Below, piece after piece: positions 8,809 to 13,164 of a DNA stretch of 13,164 bases (position 1 is the first letter of the stretch; each line of letters begins with the position of its first letter). Both the position numbers and the translations under genes were made by a program. The notes under the pieces were generated by a model. The model did no database searches and was not told the origin of the DNA. It saw only the letters and a program-made list of their open reading frames with translations. Source of the DNA: Bordetella parapertussis (lineage in GTDB: Bacteria; Pseudomonadota; Gammaproteobacteria; Burkholderiales; Burkholderiaceae_C); the NCBI GenBank assembly GCA_945871945.1, contig CAMBXY010000030.1, positions 1 to 13,164 on the forward strand. Reading direction: 5' to 3'.

Positions 8809-9264
8809 ATGGCTGAAGAAAAATTTCTCGCTTTCAAAGGTTTGAAGCAGTACGACCCGGGCATGGGTTGGGCGCAGGTGCACAACTTCGACCATGAGCC
8901 TATTGACCCGCCACAGCCTGCCCCAATCGAGCAAGCGTCTAGCGAAGTCTTGCAAGACCCCTTGCTGGGCGAGCTTTTTGAGCAACTCAACCGTCCCGCG
9001 CAAGATGATTTGGCGCAAAACTGGAAAGTCATCGCCGGCAGCGTGAGTTTGCTCAGCCAGCGCATGAACCAGCAACGCGAGTTGCGCAAGCGTTTGTCCA
9101 CGATTGATGTGGAGCTCGATGCGCTGCGCAACACGATTTTGAAAGACTTGCAAGAAATCCAACGCTCGGCGGACCAACAACTGTCATTGGCTCGCTTACG
9201 CGCTGAGGTATCCTCTTTGGCACAGGCCAGATTGGCTTCCCGTTTGCGCAATTCGCCCCCCTGA
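8809..9264 (+). CDS. Small coiled-coil protein, possible ParA partner
   Basis: I do not recognise a named family. The 151-aa product has a charged and aromatic N-terminus (MAEEKFLAFKGLKQYDPGMG), a Pro-rich linker (about 32-41), and a long amphipathic helix from about residue 75 to 147 (LLSQRMNQQRELRKRL onward) with leucines spaced as in a coiled coil. No signal peptide or membrane helix is present, so it should be cytoplasmic. It starts 26 nt after the ParA stop, with a weak AGG-type ribosome binding site, and surely shares its transcript. A small basic or coiled-coil protein directly downstream of an orphan ParA resembles known adaptors that link ParA-like ATPases to cargo and stimulate ATP hydrolysis, often through a lysine-containing N-terminal peptide (here K5, K10, K13). 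This role is inferred from position and shape only. Confidence 0.85.
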   Translation: MAEEKFLAFKGLKQYDPGMGWAQVHNFDHEPIDPPQPAPIEQASSEVLQDPLLGELFEQLNRPAQDDLAQNWKVIAGSVSLLSQRMNQQRELRKRLSTIDVELDALRNTILKDLQEIQRSADQQLSLARLRAEVSSLAQARLASRLRNSPP

Positions 9265-9303
9265 GGCCAAAACCACGGGTGGCGTCCCAGGAGACATCCA
9301 CCC

Positions 9304-10977
9304 ATGCTTGATCTTTCAGCAGTTTTGCAACGCCTTCAGTCTGCTCGCGTCGCCTTTCCGGTTCGCTACACCACTTTTTTCATCAGCTTAGGCGGCTTTT
9401 GTCTGTTCCTATTGGTCTGGCTCGCTGGCGGGCAACTGAATGGATGGTTGCTGTTGTTTGCCCTGCTCAGCGCCATAGGTGTGCACGATTTGCTGCAATC
9501 CCACCATGCCGTTTTACGCAACTACCCTATCTTGGGTCACTTTCGGTTTTTGCTGGAGTTCATTCGGCCTGAAATTCGCCAATATTTCATCGAAAGCGAA
9601 AACGAGGCTGCGCCTTTTTCTCGCGCTCAACGCTCTTTGGTTTACTCACGCGCCAAAGGCCAGTCCGACAAGCGACCTTTTGGCACACAACTCAATGTGT
9701 CGGACCAAGGCTTTGAATGGCTGACCCACTCGATGGCACCCACACACATTGCCAGCCACGACTTTCGGGTGCAAGTCGGCGGCAAAGACTGCAGCCAAAC
9801 CTATGCCTTGAGCTTGTTCAATGTCTCGGCCATGAGCTTTGGTGCCTTGAGTGCCAATGCCATCATGGCCTTGAACCAAGGCGCACACATGGGCGGCTTC
9901 GCCCATGACACGGGCGAGGGTTCGATCTCACGCTACCACCGCATGCATGGCGGCGACTTGATTTGGGAAATTGGCTCGGGTTACTTCGGTTGCCGCGACG
10001 AGCAAGGCCGTTTTGACCCCGAGGGCTTTGCCCGCCAAGCCAGCCAGGCGCAGGTCAAAATGATTGAAATCAAGCTCAGCCAAGGCGCCAAACCGGGGCA
10101 TGGTGGCGTGCTGCCAGCGGCCAAAATGACGCCCGAAATTGCCGAGGCGCGCGGTGTGAGTTGCGACCATGACTGCGTCTCGCCCGCCTCGCACAGCGCT
10201 TTTTCTTCGCCCACCGAGTTGCTGGCTTTTGTGCAGCAACTGCGCACCTTAAGCGGCGGCAAACCCACAGGTTTTAAGCTCTGCGTCGGTCACCCTTGGG
10301 AATGGTTCGCGATTGTCAAAGCCATGCTCGAGACTGGCATCACACCTGATTTCATCGTGGTCGATGGTGCAGAAGGCGGCACGGGGGCCGCTCCCTTGGA
10401 GTTTTCCGACCATATGGGCATGCCCATGCTAGAGGGCTTGCACTTGGTGCACAACACTTTGCGCGGGGTGAACCTGCGCTCTGAAATTCGACTGGGTGCG
10501 AGCGGCAAAATCATCAGCAGCTTTGACATGGTGAGGGTCTTGGCCTTGGGTGCCGACTGGTGCAACAGTGCCAGAGGGTTTATGTTTGCCTTGGGTTGCA
10601 TACAAGCGCAAACCTGCCACACCGGCAACTGCCCCACGGGCGTCACCACCCAAGACCCGCAACGGCAAATGGCCTTGGTGGTACCCAGCAAAGCGCAGCG
10701 GGTGAAAAACTTTCACCACCAGACCTTGGTGTCTTTGAAAGAGTTGCTGCAAGCCGCGGGTTTACAAACACCCCAACAACTGCAGGCCAAGCACATCATG
10801 CGCCGCCTCAGCGCACACCAAACCTGTTCGCTACAAGATGTGTACCCCAGTCTGGCACAGGGGCGTTTATTGCGAGAAAGCAGCGCAGAGCTGCCCGCAC
10901 CGTTTAAAGAATTTTGGCCCTTGGCCAGCGCCCAGCATTTCCAGCTTGAGGCACCCAGCGCACAAGCAACAGCTTAG
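9304..10977 (+). CDS. Membrane-anchored FMN-binding glutamate synthase family protein
   Basis: The 557-aa protein has two N-terminal membrane helices (about 23-41 and 46-62), then a domain like the FMN-binding synthase barrel of glutamate synthase (GltB). Barrel motifs include NVSAMSFGALSANA (173-186), KPGHGG (263-268) and VVDGAEGGTGAAP (352-364). The [3Fe-4S] motif C-x5-C-x4-C is intact at C432, C438 and C443 (GCIQAQTCHTGNCPTG), with the same spacing as GltB. The N-terminal glutaminase domain and the C-terminal beta-helix domain of full GltB are absent, so it is not a normal NADPH-GOGAT. Such short proteins are common in bacteria, and their substrate and electron donor are uncertain. The ATG at 9304 has AGGAG 10 nt upstream and lies 39 nt after the coiled-coil gene, so co-transcription with ParA is likely. 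The stop overlaps the stop of the facing gene. Confidence 0.93.
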   Translation: MLDLSAVLQRLQSARVAFPVRYTTFFISLGGFCLFLLVWLAGGQLNGWLLLFALLSAIGVHDLLQSHHAVLRNYPILGHFRFLLEFIRPEIRQYFIESENEAAPFSRAQRSLVYSRAKGQSDKRPFGTQLNVSDQGFEWLTHSMAPTHIASHDFRVQVGGKDCSQTYALSLFNVSAMSFGALSANAIMALNQGAHMGGFAHDTGEGSISRYHRMHGGDLIWEIGSGYFGCRDEQGRFDPEGFARQASQAQVKMIEIKLSQGAKPGHGGVLPAAKMTPEIAEARGVSCDHDCVSPASHSAFSSPTELLAFVQQLRTLSGGKPTGFKLCVGHPWEWFAIVKAMLETGITPDFIVVDGAEGGTGAAPLEFSDHMGMPMLEGLHLVHNTLRGVNLRSEIRLGASGKIISSFDMVRVLALGADWCNSARGFMFALGCIQAQTCHTGNCPTGVTTQDPQRQMALVVPSKAQRVKNFHHQTLVSLKELLQAAGLQTPQQLQAKHIMRRLSAHQTCSLQDVYPSLAQGRLLRESSAELPAPFKEFWPLASAQHFQLEAPSAQATA

Positions 10978-12182
10978 TTATCGGTATTGGCGCGGGGGAA
11001 GACGACACGGTCTTCTTTGGGTTGTGCGCGTGGAGGAATCGCCGGCGCTTGCGAGGCAGCAGCAGCCCTTTCGGCAGCTGCTCTGGTTTCAATCGCTTTG
11101 GCACGGGCTTCGGCCGCTTTGGCGTCCGCCTTGGCTTTGGCTTCGGCTGCTTTGGCGTCTTCAGCGGCCTTGGCTTCAGCCGCTGCCTTGGCCTGCGCTT
11201 TGGCTTCTGCTGCCCGGGCTTCAGCCAACTTGGCTTGCGCGGCCTTAAGCTCTGCGGCCTTGGTTTGTGAGGGTTTAGCCTCTGGTGCAGGGGCCAAGCT
11301 CAACGGGGGATTACGCGCAGCAGCAATGGCTGCTTTATCAGCTGCTTTTTCGGCCGCTTTTTCACGCTCGTAAGCGGCTTTGGTCGCCACTTGATTGGCC
11401 GACAAAGCGGTTTCCAAATCTTTTTTCAGCTTTTGAATTTCGGCAATCACCACTTGGTTGTTTTGCACTGGCGCGGTAGCGGGGGCAGCAGCTTTGGCCG
11501 ACAAAGCCTGCATTTTGGCTTCTACCGCTTGTATGCTTTTTTGCAAATTCTGCAATTTCGCATCTAAACTTTTCTCGCTTTGACCATTGACCTGACCGGC
11601 AATTTGCTCGGGCATCTTGGTGAACAGCTTGTTCAAGTCTTCCATCTTGGTTTCAAACTTGCCATCGAGTTTGACTTGCCGCTCTTCCATGCCGGTGAGT
11701 TTTTCGGTGGTGTCACCCAAGCCTCTGGTGGCGTCACCAAAGGCCGTGATGGTGGCGTCGAGTTCAACCACGCGCTTGCCCACGGCCAAAGACAGGGCAT
11801 CGAGTTGGCGAATGTTTTGTTGCAAGCGGGTAGAAATAGCAAAAAAAGTGCCCACCGCAATCAGTAAAAAACTCAGCAAGCCAATCAACATCACCCGCGA
11901 ATGCAGCACATTGCGCTTGCCCATGTCATCGACTCGGATCATCACATTGCGCATTTCTTCGCTGATATTGGCAGCCACTTCGGCAGAGCGGGTGGAAACC
12001 TCAGCCGAACTCAGCACCACGCCGGTGAGGTCTTCGAGTTGGCGCGAAACTTCGCTGCCATCTAAAGCATTCGATTGCAAATTATCGATACCCGCAGCCA
12101 GCCCATCCTGCGCAGCAGCAGACGGCTCGGCCAAAAACGCGCCAGCTTCGCCCGAATTTGCGTTTTCCTGATCTTGCGCCAT
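10974..12182 (-). CDS. Single-pass membrane protein with coiled coil and TolA-like Ala/Lys/Glu tail
   Basis: No named family is recognised. The 402-aa product has a soluble N-terminal segment (1-95) containing a methyl-acceptor-like amphipathic stretch (SSAEVSTRSAEVAANISEE, 58-76). One membrane helix follows at about 97-117 (VMLIGLLSFLLIAVGTFFAIS). Then come long predicted coiled coils (about 118-225 and 245-280) and an Ala/Lys/Glu-rich helix (about 308-374) resembling the TolA central domain. K89, R90 and R96 before the helix suggest N-in/C-out topology, which would put the long tail in the periplasm. The ATG at 12182 has AAGGA 8 nt upstream, and that site overlaps the stop of the preceding gene (gap 11 nt), indicating coupling. 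Envelope or scaffolding function is inferred. Its stop codon overlaps that of the facing FMN protein by 4 nt. Confidence 0.87.
   Translation of the reverse strand: MAQDQENANSGEAGAFLAEPSAAAQDGLAAGIDNLQSNALDGSEVSRQLEDLTGVVLSSAEVSTRSAEVAANISEEMRNVMIRVDDMGKRNVLHSRVMLIGLLSFLLIAVGTFFAISTRLQQNIRQLDALSLAVGKRVVELDATITAFGDATRGLGDTTEKLTGMEERQVKLDGKFETKMEDLNKLFTKMPEQIAGQVNGQSEKSLDAKLQNLQKSIQAVEAKMQALSAKAAAPATAPVQNNQVVIAEIQKLKKDLETALSANQVATKAAYEREKAAEKAADKAAIAAARNPPLSLAPAPEAKPSQTKAAELKAAQAKLAEARAAEAKAQAKAAAEAKAAEDAKAAEAKAKADAKAAEARAKAIETRAAAERAAAASQAPAIPPRAQPKEDRVVFPRANTDN
11061..11261 (-). repeat. Degenerate Ala/Lys/Glu-coding repeat (TolA-like helix)
   Basis: Residues 308-374 of the membrane protein are irregular variants of A-E-A-K-A and A-D-A-K-A, encoded by near-repeats of GCNGARGCNAAR. 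The region would form a long charged helix. Length variation between strains by slippage or recombination is plausible. Confidence 0.75.
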
Positions 12183-12193
12183 GGCTACAGTCC

Positions 12194-12835
12194 TTATCGG
12201 TATTTTCGGGTCGTTAAATGATCGAGCCGGTCGTTGATTTCAAGGATTTGTCCCTGCAAATGCTCAATCCTTGGCTTGATCTGCTCATTCCAAGTATCGG
12301 ATTGGGTTAGCCCAACTTGAGACAAATGGGCTAAATGGGGCTGTGAAGACTTGATGGATGACAGGTCGCCGAGGGTCAAAGAGGCATTGCTCACCACAAA
12401 GGCCAAGCTCGCCGTTGCCGTTGCCGCTGCCGCTTCCGTTGCCGCTGCCGCTGGGCCAGGGGTCTGGGCTAGGGCTGGGGCTGGGCCTTCGGTTGAACCT
12501 ACAGTAGCTTGGGCGGTTTTTTGGGCCTGTTGTGCGGCCAATTCGGGGTCGTGTAATTGGCCTGTTCCGGCGGCCGCCAAACTGGCGGGGTCGGAAAGAC
12601 CGTAGCTGCTTTGAGGCTCGACAAACTCTGCGTCCAGCGGCTCAGGCTCGGGCATGGGTTCTGTTGGGGGCTCGGGTTCATCGGGGAATTCGTCGGTGCT
12701 AGCAGCAGATGGAATGACTGTGTCAGGCGAGGCGCTGCTGCGCTCGAACACATGCTCGGCACTGAAAGCTTTGGCCACGTGTTTTTCATTCACCACGGGC
12801 AAAGGTTTATCGTTAAAAATGTCTTCACTGCTCAT
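12194..12835 (-). CDS. Acidic, proline- and alanine-rich protein with C-terminal coiled coil, unknown function
   Basis: I recognise no family. The 213-aa product has a polar N-terminus (1-44), an acidic Pro-rich stretch (DEFPDEPEPPTEPMPEPEP, 48-66), an Ala-rich low-complexity segment (about 118-143), and a C-terminal amphipathic helix (about 178-207, with WNEQIKPRIEHLQGQILEIN) likely to form a coiled coil. No signal peptide or membrane helix is present. Most of it is probably disordered, as in scaffold or linker proteins. The ATG at 12835 has GGAG 8 nt upstream. An overlapping ATG at 12839 is out of frame. It sits between a SPOR-domain gene (62 nt upstream) and the coiled-coil membrane protein (11 nt downstream), so it is probably part of a three-gene envelope operon. 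A function as partner or scaffold of its neighbours is inferred. Confidence 0.83.
   Translation of the reverse strand: MSSEDIFNDKPLPVVNEKHVAKAFSAEHVFERSSASPDTVIPSAASTDEFPDEPEPPTEPMPEPEPLDAEFVEPQSSYGLSDPASLAAAGTGQLHDPELAAQQAQKTAQATVGSTEGPAPALAQTPGPAAAATEAAAATATASLAFVVSNASLTLGDLSSIKSSQPHLAHLSQVGLTQSDTWNEQIKPRIEHLQGQILEINDRLDHLTTRKYR
12411..12452 (-). repeat. Seven-unit hexamer repeat coding for the Ala/Thr segment
   Basis: On the plus strand seven 6-bp units run from 12411: GCCGTT twice, GCCGCT twice, TCCGTT once, then GCCGCT twice. They encode the A-A/A-T dipeptides of the low-complexity segment in the acidic protein. Because the unit is 6 bp, gain or loss would keep the frame. Confidence 0.85.
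12453..12485 (+). other. Putative G-quadruplex motif
   Basis: Six runs of three or four G (starting at 12453, 12459, 12466, 12472, 12477 and 12483) are separated by 2-3 nt loops on the plus strand, satisfying the G3-N1-7 rule with two spare runs. The plus strand is the template for the minus-strand gene here; the protein segment is Pro/Ala-rich. Folding in vivo is unproven. Confidence 0.6.
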
Positions 12836-12897
12836 ACATCATTCTCCGCAGTAGAAGTCGACCGCTGAGCGGACAACTTGAAAAGTCCTTACTGACA

Positions 12898-13164
12898 TCA
12901 GTCCTGGAACTGGGCTTTCAAAGATTTCGAGGTCCGTAACCAAGCCTTGGCCATGCCGGGGTTTTGCCGGATTTGGGTCTCCGCCATCGCTTTGTCAGCA
13001 TAAGGGCCGGTCAAGACAATGTAAAAAGATTTAGCCCCTTTACGCTGACTGAACAAGACTTGGGCGGATTTAAACAAACTGGAGTTGGCTTGAAATGACT
13101 TGGCCTCGGCCAAGCTGTCAAAAGCGCCATGTTGCAAGACCCAAGTATTGGCGTCTAATTTGGC
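12898..13164 (-). CDS. SPOR-domain protein (5' end outside the window)
   Basis: The reading frame is open from the right edge to a TGA at 12898-12900, giving 89 C-terminal residues. They match the SPOR fold: an opening strand TWVLQHGAFDSLAEAKSF, a central strand with SFYIVLTGPYADKAMAE, and the family-typical end with IRQNPGMAKAWLRTSKSL. SPOR domains bind glycan strands lacking stem peptides and often target proteins to the division septum. The N-terminal part, which would show a membrane anchor or linker, is off the window; a start at the internal TTG (13137) would remove the first SPOR strand and is rejected. Downstream, 62 nt away, is the acidic coiled-coil gene in the same direction. Confidence 0.85.
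   Translation of the reverse strand, partial: AKLDANTWVLQHGAFDSLAEAKSFQANSSLFKSAQVLFSQRKGAKSFYIVLTGPYADKAMAETQIRQNPGMAKAWLRTSKSLKAQFQD

Noticed and set aside
12836..12897. CCGC-TGA-GCGG hairpin between the SPOR gene and the acidic-protein gene as a terminator
   Set aside because: The stem is only 4 bp and no T-tract follows, so it does not qualify as an intrinsic terminator.

Overview
The window is a gene-dense piece of a betaproteobacterial chromosome. Family-level protein character (SerRS, IspH, an SlpA-type FKBP, RadC, a SmrA-type protein, Hsp15, a YbbP-type permease) together with the moderately GC-rich codon use points to Burkholderiales, most likely Comamonadaceae. That placement is inference from protein style and gene order; no rRNA or other taxonomic marker is present. 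No tRNA, CRISPR array, insertion sequence or integrase was seen. No gene-free stretch exceeds 300 bases; the longest is about 190 bases (7664-7855).

Left part (1-3216, minus strand): a probable housekeeping operon read right to left, fkpB/slpA (FKBP prolyl isomerase), ispH (last step of the MEP isoprenoid pathway), serS (seryl-tRNA synthetase) and a small outer-membrane lipoprotein that runs off the left edge. Spacings are 0, 26 and 23 nt. Divergent from it, radC and a Smr-domain gene overlap by 7 nt on the plus strand (3360-4663).

Between the convergent smr and permease genes lies the clearest DNA-level oddity: a perfect 50-bp palindrome starting at the base after the smr stop codon, followed by five 8-bp and three 9-bp tandem repeats that seem to have grown out of its right foot. 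The last repeat supplies the final codon and stop of the permease. The permease (FtsX/YbbP type, 4768-7281) and hslR (Hsp15, 7253-7663) overlap as a minus-strand pair.

Right part (7738-13164): from a recognisable promoter, the plus strand carries an orphan ParA-family ATPase, a small coiled-coil protein 26 nt downstream, and a membrane-anchored FMN/[3Fe-4S] glutamate-synthase-like protein. Facing it on the minus strand are a SPOR-domain protein (5' end off the window), an acidic/proline-rich protein with a C-terminal coiled coil, and a single-pass membrane protein with a coiled coil and a TolA-like Ala/Lys/Glu tail. The two groups meet with stop codons overlapping by 4 nt.

The best candidate for an undescribed system is this ParA-centred locus. 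An orphan ParA without ParB or a visible parS site, paired with a coiled-coil adaptor, fits the pattern of ParA/MinD-like ATPases that position non-chromosomal cargo. The facing envelope cluster may or may not be functionally linked.
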